A stretch of DNA of 64,000 nucleotides from Streptomyces niger (GTDB lineage Bacteria > Actinomycetota > Actinomycetes > Streptomycetales > Streptomycetaceae): positions 159,140 through 223,139 of the forward strand of contig NZ_JOFQ01000009.1 of NCBI RefSeq assembly GCF_000718305.1. The letters are read 5' to 3'. Under the pieces are notes generated by a model that saw only the letters and a program-made list of their open reading frames with translations, was not told the DNA's origin and did not search any database. Shown here in pieces: positions 7,697 to 16,016 of this stretch (position 1 is its first letter; each line of letters begins with the position of its first letter). Position numbers and translations under genes: made by a program.

Positions 7697-8338
7697 TCAC
7701 TGATCGCCGCCGGCCCCGCCCGTCGCCCGCCGGCGGTCGTCGATCCGCAGATACCGCAACGCCCGAGCGGCGAAGACCATGACGTCTTTCTCTTCCGGGC
7801 TGCGTTCGTCCGCCCAGAACTCCATCGCCACCGTGAGCGCGTCGATCAGAGCCGCCGCCAGCAGCCGGGTCTCCATGCTGTCCGGGTCCCCGCCGGTGCG
7901 CGGGGCGAGTACGGGTGCGAGCCGGTCCTGCAACTCCCGGCCCGTCGCCAACCAGCGCGTACGCAGTTCCGGCACCGAACCCATCACCCGGAGCAGCCGC
8001 CGCGCTCGCTCCGCGTCGGCCAACCTGCGGAACGAGGCCCCCTCGGCGAACGCCGCCCCGACGGCCTCGACCAGCGGCTCGTCGGCGGAACGGACGGCCA
8101 GCTGATCGACGAGCCCGCTGACACTCGCGGTGAAGACCGGAGTGAGCGCGTCCTCCTTCGCCGGACAGTAACGGTAGAACGTACGCAACGAGATTCCGGC
8201 GGCCGCCGCGATCTGCTCCACCGTCGTCGCCTCGTATCCGCGGTCGGAGAACAGTTCGGCCGCCGCTTCGGCGATCTCCATCCGGATCGCCTGGCGCCGG
8301 TCTTCGCTGAACGACGGCCGCCCGCGCCCTGCTGTCAT
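7697..8338 (-). CDS. TetR family transcriptional regulator
   Basis: A 213-aa one-component regulator. The N-terminal helix-turn-helix reads AAAELFSDRGYEATTVEQIA followed by AAAGISLRTFYRYCPAKEDAL, the canonical TetR pattern with the Phe/Tyr-Tyr-x-Lys end. The C-terminal ~150 residues are helical and ligand-binding, with no recognisable specificity. It is transcribed divergently from the SDR gene starting at 8552 across a 213-bp region, the usual arrangement for a TetR repressor controlling its neighbour. The inducer might be a substrate of that dehydrogenase. Confidence 0.92.
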   Translation of the reverse strand: MTAGRGRPSFSEDRRQAIRMEIAEAAAELFSDRGYEATTVEQIAAAAGISLRTFYRYCPAKEDALTPVFTASVSGLVDQLAVRSADEPLVEAVGAAFAEGASFRRLADAERARRLLRVMGSVPELRTRWLATGRELQDRLAPVLAPRTGGDPDSMETRLLAAALIDALTVAMEFWADERSPEEKDVMVFAARALRYLRIDDRRRATGGAGGDQ

Positions 8339-8551
8339 CCGCGTGGCTCCTCTCGCCGCCGCTCGCCGCCCCGTGTCGCCGCTTGCCGCTTTGCGCTCCG
8401 TCGACCCGTCGGCCCGTCACTCTGCCACAGCGCCGCGTCCTACTTATTGGCATGACATGCCACTTAATCTAAGTTGGCTGCCAGCCAAGCGAATTGCCGC
8501 TCCGTACGCCCTGCCCCGCACGTTGTGCCCCGAGCCGCAAGGAGCCGACCA

Positions 8552-9454
8552 ATGCCCCCTTCCCCTTCCCCCTCCCCTCGCACCTCCGACAACGACTCCG
8601 CCGCTCGCACGTATCTCGTCACCGGGGCGGCGTCCGGCATCGGCAAGGCCACCGCGGACCGTCTCCGCGCCGCGGGCCATACCGTCATCGGCGCCGACCG
8701 GACCGCTGCCCCTGACGGCGACGGCAATCCCAACAGCAACAGCAACAGCAACAGCAATAGCGATAGCGATGGTCACGGCAATGGCGACGGCGTCGCGATA
8801 GCGGCCGATCTCGCCACGGAAAGCGGCCGCGCCGAACTGGTCGACCGCGCCCGGGAACTGTCCGGCGGCCGACTCGACGCCGTCATCGCCTGCGCCGGCC
8901 TCGCGCACTTCGTGCCCGACACCGTCCGCGTCAACTACTTCGGCGCGATCGCCACGTTGGAGGGTCTGCGCCCGCTACTCGTGGCCGGCACCGCCCCGCG
9001 CGCGGTGGTCGTGGCCTCCGTTGCCGCCGTTCATCCCTCCGACCCAGCCATCATCGAGGCGGCAGGCGCGGGCGACGAGGAGGCAGCCGCCACCGCGGCG
9101 CAGAACGCCCTCGACCGTGGCGAGGGCCACCTCATCTACAGCTCTTCCAAGGCCGCTCTCGCCCGGTGGGTACGGCGTACGGCGGTCACCGACGACTGGG
9201 CGGGCGCCGGTATCCCGCTGAACGCCATCGGCCCCGGCACCGTGCTCACCCCGATGACCGAGGGCCTGCTTGCCGATCCCGACCTGCGCAAGGTCGTCGA
9301 CACCAGCGTCCCGATGCCGCTCAACGGCCATGCCCGCGCCGAACAGATCGCCCCCCTTCTCGCCTGGCTCACCTCGCCCGAGAACACCCATGTCACCGGC
9401 CAACTCCTCTTCGTCGACGGCGGCGCCGAAGCCCTGCTCCACCCCGCCCCCTGA
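8552..9454 (+). CDS. SDR family oxidoreductase with Asn-Ser repeat insertion
   Basis: A 300-aa short-chain dehydrogenase/reductase. The Rossmann motif TGAASGIGKATADRLR marks NAD(P) binding, VVVASVAAV contains the catalytic Ser, and YSSSK supplies the Tyr and Lys (YxxxK). The overall pattern resembles bacterial 3-alpha-hydroxysteroid dehydrogenase/carbonyl reductase-type SDRs. The ATG at 8552 has AAGGAG 8 bases upstream. Between beta-2 and the next strand, where the family has a short loop, there is a hydrophilic NSNSNSNSNSDS insertion encoded by a hexanucleotide repeat. Divergent from a TetR gene that probably controls it. The substrate cannot be deduced. Confidence 0.9.
   Translation: MPPSPSPSPRTSDNDSAARTYLVTGAASGIGKATADRLRAAGHTVIGADRTAAPDGDGNPNSNSNSNSNSDSDGHGNGDGVAIAADLATESGRAELVDRARELSGGRLDAVIACAGLAHFVPDTVRVNYFGAIATLEGLRPLLVAGTAPRAVVVASVAAVHPSDPAIIEAAGAGDEEAAATAAQNALDRGEGHLIYSSSKAALARWVRRTAVTDDWAGAGIPLNAIGPGTVLTPMTEGLLADPDLRKVVDTSVPMPLNGHARAEQIAPLLAWLTSPENTHVTGQLLFVDGGAEALLHPAP
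8732..8767 (+). repeat. Hexanucleotide AACAGC repeat in the SDR gene
   Basis: Four perfect AACAGC units (8732-8755) are followed by AATAGC and GATAGC, reading in frame as Asn-Ser dipeptides. Length changes by slippage would keep the reading frame. Confidence 0.85.
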
Positions 9455-9948
9455 CCCGCCCCCGGCATCAGCCCGACTCCTACATCGGCCCACCGGCGGC
9501 CGGCATCGGCCCGGCGTGAGCTCCACATCGGCGGCTTGGCGCAAGTCCGTCATCGGGCCAACGTCGCCCCGGCCCGTCATCGGCCCAACATCCACCCGGC
9601 CTCGGACCGACGCCGGTGCAGTATCGGACCGAAGTCGGTGCGGCATCACTCCGATCCCCGTCCGGCGTCCCCCCCCCAATCCCGTCCGGCATCCGCCCAC
9701 TGTTCGCCCGATCCTGTCCGGTGTCCGTCAGACCTCCGCCCTGCGACCGTCCGGTACCGACTCGCGCCGACCTTTCGTCGGCTCGGCTCGGCTCGTCGGC
9801 TCGTCGGCTCGTCGGCCGGGTGGCGCCTCGGTATACGGCGCCCGCATCCCCGGAACGCAACGCGGGTCAGTAAGGCGGCGCGGCGTCAGCGATGGCAACG
9901 CCGCGTCAGTAAGGCAATCCGGCGCCAATAGGGCGGCGCGGCGCAACG
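9455..9948. other. Long repetitive spacer, no gene seen
   Basis: About 490 bp of low-complexity GC-rich sequence with many degenerate copies of CATCGGCCC/CGTCATCGGGCCAAC-type motifs at 9480-9720 and a TCGGCTCGTCGGC run near 9780-9815. Frames are open but lack start contexts and coding-like third-position bias. It separates the SDR gene from the convergent DeoR gene. Confidence 0.5.
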
Positions 9949-10854
9949 TCAGCGCTGAGTCGGTGCGGGTGCGGGTGCCGGTGCCGGGTCCGGTTTCAGT
10001 GCCGGGTCCGGGTCCGGGGCCGGTTGTGGTGCCTGCGTGGGTGCAGGTTCGGGGGCGGACCGGGAGGTGGAGGCGGCGATGACCCGCAGGCCGTGGTCGG
10101 TGAACTCCTGGCGGACCGAGTCCTCCGCCCGGTCGTCGGTGATGAACGTGTCGAACACATCCGCGTCGCCGACCCGGGCAAAACAGCGTGCCCCGATCTT
10201 CGAGGAGTCCGCGACGATCACGGCCCGCCGGGACCGCTCGGCCATGAGCCGGTTGATGCGGGCCTCCGCCTCGTCATGCACGGTGGCCCCCATCTGCGGA
10301 TCCACGCCGTTTGCCCCGATGAACGAGATGTCAACGGAAATCTGCTGCAGTACCAGCTCGCTGAACGGACCGACCAGCTCGAACGACCGCGAGTGCGCCA
10401 CCCCGCCCGTCAGCACGATCTTGATCTGGGGCCGCACGGCCAGCTCGTTGGCGATGTTGAGCGAATTCGTGACGATCGTCAGGTGCGGCTGCGGTCCGGC
10501 CTCCGCGAACTCCGGGCGGGTCGCGAGCACCCGGGCGATCTCCGTAGTGGTCGTACCACCGCTCAGCCCGACCACGTCGCCACGCTCGACCAGCCCGGCC
10601 GCCGCCTGGGCCACCGCGTCCTTCTCCGCCGCACGGTGCGAGTGCTTGTAACGGATAGGCAGGTCGTACGCCACGGAACTGAGTACCGCGCCACCACGGG
10701 TCCGGGTGAGCAGTTGCTGCTCGGCCAGTGCATCCATGTCACGGCGCATGGTCGCCGCCGACACCTCGAGTGCGGTCGCCGCCTCTTCGACATCCACCCT
10801 GCCGCGTTCCCCGAGCAGCTCCAGCAGGGCATTCATCCGTTCATGGCGCTTCAT
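9949..10854 (-). CDS. DeoR/GlpR family sugar-phosphate-responsive repressor
   Basis: A 301-aa DeoR-type regulator. The N-terminal helix-turn-helix is VDVEEAATALEVSAATMRRD with the following LTRTRGGAVL wing. The C-terminal domain has the DeoR sensor motifs VVGLSGGTTTTEIARVL, LTIVTNSLNIANEL, and the DISFIGANGV/GATVHDEAE/IVADSSKIG segments that bind sugar phosphates. It belongs with the upstream aldolase and SIS genes (same strand), as AgaR does in amino-sugar loci. The last ~35 residues are an unusual Pro/Ala/Asp repeat tail absent from typical members. The effector is probably a ketose or amino-sugar phosphate, by inference from neighbours. Confidence 0.9.
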   Translation of the reverse strand: MKRHERMNALLELLGERGRVDVEEAATALEVSAATMRRDMDALAEQQLLTRTRGGAVLSSVAYDLPIRYKHSHRAAEKDAVAQAAAGLVERGDVVGLSGGTTTTEIARVLATRPEFAEAGPQPHLTIVTNSLNIANELAVRPQIKIVLTGGVAHSRSFELVGPFSELVLQQISVDISFIGANGVDPQMGATVHDEAEARINRLMAERSRRAVIVADSSKIGARCFARVGDADVFDTFITDDRAEDSVRQEFTDHGLRVIAASTSRSAPEPAPTQAPQPAPDPDPALKPDPAPAPAPAPTQR

Positions 10855-11219
10855 GCGAAGACCCTAACCGTCGCAACCTGCCCCCTCCCCCCACCCGCCG
10901 ACCCGAAGCTGTCCCCCCACCCGCCAACGCGAAGCCGCCCCCCTCGGGACCCGTAGTCGCTCCCTCCCCGGGACCCGTAGTAGTCGCCCCCGGGACCCGA
11001 AGTCGCTCCCCTCGGAACTGAGGCCTCCTTGTCCGGCCCTCAGCACCTCCCCAGCCCCGCCATGTCCGCGCAGCTCCGGCGGCGAACCTCTGGCAGGCCG
11101 GCGGCAGGCCGGCGGCGGACCGGTCGCGAACCCCTCGCAGGCCGGCGGCGGACCGGCGACGGACCGGCGGCGGATCGGTCGCGGACCCGCCGCAGGCCGG
11201 TGGTGGATCAGTCGCGTAC
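10855..11219. repeat. Repetitive spacer between deoR-like gene and aldolase gene
   Basis: Two degenerate families fill this 365-bp gap: GGGACCCG(T/A)AGTCGC-like units at about 10945-11020, and GGCCGGCGGCGGACC-like units of about 12-24 bp at about 11095-11210. I see no gene and no clear terminator. The gap argues for separate promoters for the aldolase and the regulator. Confidence 0.5.
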
Positions 11220-12101
11220 TCAGCCGCAGGCCGGGGTCGCGGGGGCGTACTGACCTGGGAGCGCCGTCTTCGCGCTGAGGGTGCTCAGGAGCCGGGCCGC
11301 TTCCTCGGTGACCGCTTCGCGAGCAGGCTTGACGTACTTACGCGAGTCCACCAGTTCCGGATCGGCCGTCAGCGTCTCCCGGATGGACCGGGTGAAGACC
11401 GAGACCAGGTGCGTCGATATGTTGATCTTCGTCATGCCCGCGGCGATCGCCCGGCGCAGCTCGTCGTCCGGTACGCCCGAAGAGCCGTGCAGCACCAGCG
11501 GTACCGGCAACGTGCTGTGCAGCGCCTCGATCAGCTCCTTGTCCAGTACGGCCGTTCGTTCCCGCATGGCGTGCGACGACCCGACGGCCACGGCGAGCGC
11601 GTCCACCTTCGTGGCCGTGACGTACGCCAGAGCCTCGTCCGGATCCGTGCGTACGCCGGGTGCGTGGACGCCGTCCTTGCCACCCACCTCGCCGAGTTCC
11701 GCCTCGACGTACACGTCGCGTTCGTGGCACCAGGCGGTCAGCTCCGCCGTCATCGCGACGTTGTCCTCGTACGGCAGGGCGGAGGCGTCGACCATCACCG
11801 AACTCACTCCGGCCTCGACCCCCTCGTACACGAGCTGATGTTGCGTGATGTGGTCCAGGTGCACGGAGACCCGTGCGGACGAGCCCTCCGCGAGCGCGAG
11901 GGTGGCGCGGGTGATCGGCAACAGGCTGCCGTGGTAGCGGACGCAGTTCTCGCTGATCTGGAGGATGAGCGGAATGCCGGTGCGCTCGGCCGCCGCGACC
12001 AGCGCTTCCGCGGTTTCCAGGTGAATGACGTTGAAGGACACTGCACCGACCCGCGCCTCATCGGCGGCCCGGACGATCTCTGACGTGGGGACGAGGGGCA
12101 T
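11220..12101 (-). CDS. Class II ketose-1,6-bisphosphate aldolase (fructose/tagatose type)
   Basis: A 293-aa zinc-dependent aldolase that cleaves a ketose bisphosphate to DHAP and an aldehyde. Signature elements: VSFNVIHLETAEALVAAAE (N-terminal barrel strand), SVHLDHIT with the HxxH zinc ligands, EAELGEVGGKDGVHAPG, and LHGSSGVPDDELRRAI with the third ligand and phosphate-binding loop, then KINISTHL. The ATG at 12101 has GGAGG 8 bases upstream. Together with the SIS isomerase upstream and DeoR downstream the set resembles the agaS/kbaY/agaR group, so tagatose-1,6-bisphosphate from an amino sugar is a plausible substrate; a fructose-bisphosphate role is the alternative. Confidence 0.9.
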   Translation of the reverse strand: MPLVPTSEIVRAADEARVGAVSFNVIHLETAEALVAAAERTGIPLILQISENCVRYHGSLLPITRATLALAEGSSARVSVHLDHITQHQLVYEGVEAGVSSVMVDASALPYEDNVAMTAELTAWCHERDVYVEAELGEVGGKDGVHAPGVRTDPDEALAYVTATKVDALAVAVGSSHAMRERTAVLDKELIEALHSTLPVPLVLHGSSGVPDDELRRAIAAGMTKINISTHLVSVFTRSIRETLTADPELVDSRKYVKPAREAVTEEAARLLSTLSAKTALPGQYAPATPACG

Positions 12102-12531
12102 GGAGCCGGCCTCCGTGACGTAGGGGCGACGATGGGCGACGTGTGGATTACGTAGGAGTGGGTGGGGGAGGAGCGCTGTCGACAGCGGTGCTTGGGGGAG
12201 TGCGGTCACTGATCGGTGGACGGCGATAAGGCACCGGGGTCGACCGACAACCACAACTACCCAGGCCCGATGGACGGTGGCGGGTGCCCGGTACCGCCGG
12301 TACCGATGGGCGGTGCCAGGTACTCGGGACCGATGGACGGTGGCAGGTGTCCGGGACCGATGGACGGTGACGGGTGCCCGGGGACGACGGACAGCGACAG
12401 GACGAGGGGCCGGTGTGCACGGCTCCAGGCCAGAGTCGGCCGGTGGACAGCGGCAGGCATCAGAGTCGGCCGGTGGACAGTGACAGGCGTACGAGCCGGC
12501 CGGGGCGGCGGCAGGTCCCGAGGAGTTGCCG
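12102..12531. repeat. 27-bp tandem repeat spacer
   Basis: Units beginning GATGG(A/G)CGGTG and ending CGGGACC lie at 12269-12295, 12305-12331, 12332-12358 and 12359 onward (27 bp each, degenerate). A second series with core GTCGGCCGGTGGACAG (two copies, decayed third) follows at about 12430-12500. No gene is recognised. The aldolase promoter must lie at the left end. Confidence 0.65.
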
Positions 12532-13452
12532 TCAGGAAACGGGTGCCGTCGTGTCGAGCATGACCGAGCGGGTCAGGCTGCGCGGGTTGTCCGGGTCCAG
12601 GCCGCGGGCACGGGCGCGTTCCAGCGCGACGCGGTGCACCAGTACGAGGTCAGCGAGCGGATCGCGGTCGTGTGCCACGAACCGGGCGCCTGTCCCTATG
12701 ACCTGGTCGGCCAGCCCCTCCGGCGCGTTGCCGAAGAGCCAGGTGACGCGACCGGGAGCGGCGATGGATATCGGGCCGTGCCGGTACTCCATGGCCGGGT
12801 AGGACTCGGTCCAGCTCTGGGAGGCCTCGCGCATTTTGAGGGCCGCCTCGTTGGCCAGGCCGACGGTCCAGCCGGTGCCGAGGAAGGAGAACTGCTCGGC
12901 GTCGACCCACTCCTGGGCGACGGGCGCCGACAGTGCCTCCTCGACATCGCCTATCGCGGCGGAAAGGTCTTCGCCCAGATGCGTACGGAGCAGGGCCAGG
13001 GCCGTGGTGGCGAACCGCGTCTGCACGACGGAGCGTTCGTCGGCGAAGGGCAGGGCGACGATCTCGTCGGACAGTTCCTTCGCGGGAGTGTCCTGGTCGC
13101 CGAGCAGGGTCACCGTGGGGATCCGGCCGCGTACGGCGTCGAGTATGCGGAGGACTTCTGTCGTGGTGCCGGAGCGGGTGATGGCCACCACGGCGTCGTA
13201 GCCGCGGTCGGCGCCGAGGAACGCCTCGGAGGCGGGGAATGCGTCGGTGACGCCGGCACCGGCCGCCTCGCGCAGTGCGGCGTACGACTGCGCCATGAAC
13301 CACGAGGTGCCGCAGCCGACGACAGCGACGCGGCGGCCGGCCTTCGGCAGGGGGCTGTCCGCGCCGCCCAGGCGCACCGCCTCCCGCCAGGTCTCCGGCT
13401 GGCTGCGCAGCTCCTGCTCCATGTGCGACGAACCGTTCGACGTACCACTCAT
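12532..13452 (-). CDS. SIS domain sugar isomerase/deaminase (AgaS/GlmS-like)
   Basis: A 306-aa protein with two SIS (sugar isomerase) domains. The first has VVGCGTSWFMAQSYAALRE and the phosphosugar-binding ITRSGTTTEVLR loop; the second contains FSFLGTGWTVGLANEAALKMRE and the ESYPAMEYRHGPIS loop, the GlmS/AgaS-type active-site signature. There is no glutaminase domain, so it should act on a preformed phosphosugar, as a galactosamine-6-phosphate deaminase/isomerase or fructosamine-type deglycase. The ATG at 13452 was chosen to match the family N-terminus. It is first in a co-directional set with the aldolase and DeoR regulator. Confidence 0.88.
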   Translation of the reverse strand: MSGTSNGSSHMEQELRSQPETWREAVRLGGADSPLPKAGRRVAVVGCGTSWFMAQSYAALREAAGAGVTDAFPASEAFLGADRGYDAVVAITRSGTTTEVLRILDAVRGRIPTVTLLGDQDTPAKELSDEIVALPFADERSVVQTRFATTALALLRTHLGEDLSAAIGDVEEALSAPVAQEWVDAEQFSFLGTGWTVGLANEAALKMREASQSWTESYPAMEYRHGPISIAAPGRVTWLFGNAPEGLADQVIGTGARFVAHDRDPLADLVLVHRVALERARARGLDPDNPRSLTRSVMLDTTAPVS

Positions 13453-13541
13453 GGCTGATCCCACCCTTCGTCCGCCGGCTGGCGCCGTGGTTGCGCGATT
13501 CACGCAGTCAGCGTCAGGCCCAAGCTGGTGCGCTCGGTGCG

Positions 13542-13570
13542 CGAAACTGCAACTTTTGGCTTCACTGCAA
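13542..13570 (-). promoter_or_regulatory. Direct-repeat operator candidate upstream of the SIS gene
   Basis: The sequence ACTGCAA occurs at 13546-13552 and 13564-13570, an 18-bp period, in an AT-richer pocket (minus strand: TTGCAGTGAAG and TTGCAGTTTCG). DeoR-family repressors commonly bind direct repeats spaced near two helical turns, so this is a reasonable operator for the local regulator. That link is inference. Confidence 0.45.
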
Positions 13571-13637
13571 TCAACTGTACGCAGATCGGCGTCAGGCTGC
13601 CATCCCTCGAACGAGTGAGCGGCGGTGCCGGGGCATG

Positions 13638-13690
13638 AAAAAGAGGGGTGTGCGGCCAATACGCCGGCCACACACCCCTCTTCTCTCGCG
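13638..13690 (-). terminator. Intrinsic terminator of the YciI gene
   Basis: Arms of 17 bases at 13641-13657 and 13666-13682 pair with a single mismatch around an 8-base loop. On the minus strand the second arm is followed by a T-run, immediately downstream of the YciI stop codon. Confidence 0.85.
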
Positions 13691-13990
13691 TCAGGCGGGC
13701 AGCTGCTCGCGGTAGCCCTCCAGGCCCGGAGCGGTCTTGGTGGCGATGAACTCGGTGATCCGGTACTCGCACACGCCGGCCGCGACGAACGGGTCCTCCT
13801 GGGTGATCCGTTCCGCCGTGGCGCGGTCCTCGACCGACGCGAGGATGACGCCCCCGTCGCGCGGCTGCTTGCGGCCGGAGGCCAGGAAGTGCCCGGCGGC
13901 GTAGTGCTGCTCCAGCCAGGCGACGTGCGCGTCGAGCGCGGCGTCCACGCGGTCGAGAGGGGCGGTGTAGGTCAACTCAAGTATGAACAT
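13691..13990 (-). CDS. YciI family protein
   Basis: A 99-aa ferredoxin-fold protein starting MFILELTYTAPLDRVDAALDAH. The family's conserved His and Asp appear in AHVAWLEQHYAAGHFLASGRK and in the C-terminal AERITQEDPFVAAGVCEYRI. YciI proteins are small dimeric enzymes or dehydrochlorinase-like factors of mostly unknown function. The ATG at 13990 is used because it begins the fold's first beta-strand; longer upstream in-frame sequence looks non-coding. Monocistronic, with its own hairpin terminator. Confidence 0.9.
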   Translation of the reverse strand: MFILELTYTAPLDRVDAALDAHVAWLEQHYAAGHFLASGRKQPRDGGVILASVEDRATAERITQEDPFVAAGVCEYRITEFIATKTAPGLEGYREQLPA

Positions 13991-14166
13991 CCTCGAAATA
14001 TAGGACAGGTGTCGCCGGGGAATTGCGCCGGGCGGAGCGGCGCGAGGTATGAGCGGACGAGGCCGTGGTCCGTTCGCAGCAGCGCCGATGGCGTCACGTG
14101 GCGGGGGGTCGGCCGGCGGCCGAGGATGGAGCCGCACTGGTTTCCGCACGGGAAGGAACAGCGAAG

Positions 14167-14340
14167 ATGCGACGTCTCATCGTCTTGCTCGCAGCCGTTT
14201 TCACCGCAGGGATTCTCGCCTCCGGGTCCGCAGTCGCGGCACCCGCGGACGGACCGGACCAGCTGACGCCGAGGGAGCAGGCGGGCCTGGAATTCGCCGG
14301 CGACGTACTCGGCTCCCTCTTCGGCGGCGGACAGGGTTGA
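14167..14340 (+). CDS. Very small secreted peptide precursor
   Basis: A 57-aa precursor. Residues 1-28 form a clear signal peptide (MRRLIVLLAAVFTAG to the AVAAPA cleavage region), leaving a mature peptide of about 28 residues, mildly acidic, with Gly-rich end SLFGGGQG. GGAAGGAA lies about 10 bases before the ATG. No family is recognised and no cysteine is present. Possible roles (signal, envelope peptide) are speculation. The upstream in-frame extension to 14065 lacks a ribosome site and looks non-coding. Confidence 0.6.
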   Translation: MRRLIVLLAAVFTAGILASGSAVAAPADGPDQLTPREQAGLEFAGDVLGSLFGGGQG

Positions 14341-14389
14341 CCCGTCCGCAGGCATCGGCCGCCCCGGCGCACCCGGCCGCCCCACCCCG

Positions 14390-14899
14390 TCAGAAGTTGC
14401 TCACCTCGTTCGCGATGTGATGCGCCCAGTCGCGGATCCGGGACACCTCCCGGTGGTCGGCCGAAAAGCCGCCCGGGGCCGCTGAGCGGGTGAACGGGCC
14501 CCGGGGGAGGCGGCCGGGGCGGCCGCCGATCGTGAGGTGGCCGCGGGCGCCGGCCCGGTCGATGGCCCGGCGCGCGCCGGGGACCGGCGGCGCATCGACG
14601 CCGTCGCCCGCCGACGCGTCCGGGGTCCCGGAGCCGTTGCTGAAGAACCAGACGGCGCGGGAGCGCAGTTGCGCCGCATGCCGGCGCGCGAAACGGCGGG
14701 CATCGCGGTGCCAGCGGTTCCCACGCAGCTCACCGCCGAGGACGACGGCGTCGTACGGGCCCACGCTCACGATCTCCGCAGCGGGGCGCAGTTCGGTGTC
14801 GAAACCGTCCTCCCGTAGCGCGGCGGCTATCTCCTCCGCAATGCCCTGGGTGGATTCGGACGTACTGGCATAGGCGATCAGGACGCGGTACGGGGCCAT
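14390..14899 (-). CDS. Flavodoxin-domain protein
   Basis: A 169-aa protein of flavodoxin fold. The FMN phosphate loop reads VLIAYASTSESTQGIAEEIA; the later loops AVVLGGELRGNRWH and VWFFSNGSG match the isoalloxazine-contacting regions of the HemG/flavodoxin_5 group. The central-to-C-terminal part is truncated and Gly/Pro-rich relative to protoporphyrinogen-oxidase HemG, so catalytic competence in heme synthesis is doubtful. Translation may begin at ATG 14905 or 14899. It lies 102 bp downstream of the DevR-like regulator on the same strand; in actinomycetes such proteins accompany stress or dormancy regulators. Confidence 0.8.
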   Translation of the reverse strand: MAPYRVLIAYASTSESTQGIAEEIAAALREDGFDTELRPAAEIVSVGPYDAVVLGGELRGNRWHRDARRFARRHAAQLRSRAVWFFSNGSGTPDASAGDGVDAPPVPGARRAIDRAGARGHLTIGGRPGRLPRGPFTRSAAPGGFSADHREVSRIRDWAHHIANEVSNF

Positions 14900-15007
14900 G
14901 GCCATGGGAATTCCAGAGATTTCGGGCTTCCTCGGTGCGGAACGGTCCCTTTCTCGTGCTGCATGGTCCCCCTCGGCGCGTCGCTGCCGGTGTCAGGTGA
15001 TTCGTGG

Positions 15008-15766
15008 TTACCGGGAACCGGGCGGCTCCTCACGGTCCCGTACGCGTTCGGCGATGACCGCGGCCTGGATGCGGCGACCGACCTTGAGCTTGGTCAGGAT
15101 CGCGGAGATGCGGTTCTTCACGGTCTTCTCGGCGAGGTAGAGGCGCTCGGCTATCTGGCGGTTGGTCAGGCCCTCCCCGATGAGGTCGAGGATCTGCCGC
15201 TCTCGTGGGGAGAGGCGGGCCAGTTCGGGCGGGCCGACAGGGACGGCCGGGCCCCGCACCCGGGCCAGTACGCGGGCGGTGGCGCCGGGGTCCAGCATCG
15301 ACTGTCCCGCCGCCACCGTCCGTACGGCCGTCACGAGGGCCGAGCCTTGGATCTGCTTGAGTACGTAGCCGGCGGCGCCGGCCATGATGGCGTCGAAGAG
15401 CGCCTCGTCGTCATCGAAGGACGTGAGCATCAGGCACGCCAGCCCGGGCAGTGCGACGCGCAACTCGCGGCACACGTCGATGCCTTCGTGGTCCCCGGTG
15501 TCGGCACTGGAGCCGAGGCGTACGTCGAGCACCGCGACGTGCGGCCGCAGCGCCGGGGCGCGGGCGAGCGCCTGGCGGGCGTCGGCCGCTTCGCCCACGA
15601 CGGTCATGTCCGGCTCGTCCTCCAGGAGGTCGCGCAGGCCGCGGCGCACGACTTCGTGGTCGTCCAGCAGGAAGACCCGTATGGGCGGCTCTTCGAAGCG
15701 CCCCCTGTCGCCGCACTGTGAAGTCGTGCGCACAGCTCCACCCCTGCCCGGTGCATCGGTCGTCAT
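15008..15766 (-). CDS. NarL/DevR-type response regulator
   Basis: A 252-aa two-domain regulator. After a 28-residue leader comes a receiver domain (IRVFLLDDHEVVRRGLRDLL, phospho-acceptor Asp in HVAVLDVRLG, switch residues MLTSFDDDEALF, and KQIQGSALV). The C-terminal LuxR-type helix-turn-helix is LSPRERQILDLIGEGLTNRQ followed by IAERLYLAEKTVKNRISAIL, strongly like DevR/DosR. GGGAGGG lies 8 bases before ATG 15766. No sensor kinase is adjacent, so its partner is elsewhere. It is divergent from the photolyase gene and upstream of a flavodoxin gene, which suggests redox or light stress control. That is inference. Confidence 0.9.
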   Translation of the reverse strand: MTTDAPGRGGAVRTTSQCGDRGRFEEPPIRVFLLDDHEVVRRGLRDLLEDEPDMTVVGEAADARQALARAPALRPHVAVLDVRLGSSADTGDHEGIDVCRELRVALPGLACLMLTSFDDDEALFDAIMAGAAGYVLKQIQGSALVTAVRTVAAGQSMLDPGATARVLARVRGPAVPVGPPELARLSPRERQILDLIGEGLTNRQIAERLYLAEKTVKNRISAILTKLKVGRRIQAAVIAERVRDREEPPGSR

Positions 15767-16016
15767 TCCGGCCGCCCTCCCACCCCTCCGCCCCCGGTCA
15801 CGTTTCCTCCCAGCCTCGTACGTTCAGGCGTCCACCACCATGGCCCGGCAGGCCTCATCGGAGCCTGCACAGGCCGGATGAGGCCACGGAAGGCCGCGCC
15901 CCTGGCCCCGAGAGGGGTGGCCCGTGAGCCGGCCCGGGGCGGCGTGGCGTAGGGCGGCCGGCCGACCGGCACGGCATCGTGGGGCGTCAACGTGCCGCCC
16001 CGCCCCGGAGTGCTGT

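Noticed and set aside
14945..14990. DosR/DevR binding box upstream of the flavodoxin
   Set aside because: Only two direct GGGACC half-sites are seen on the minus strand, not the inverted symmetric box; too weak to call.
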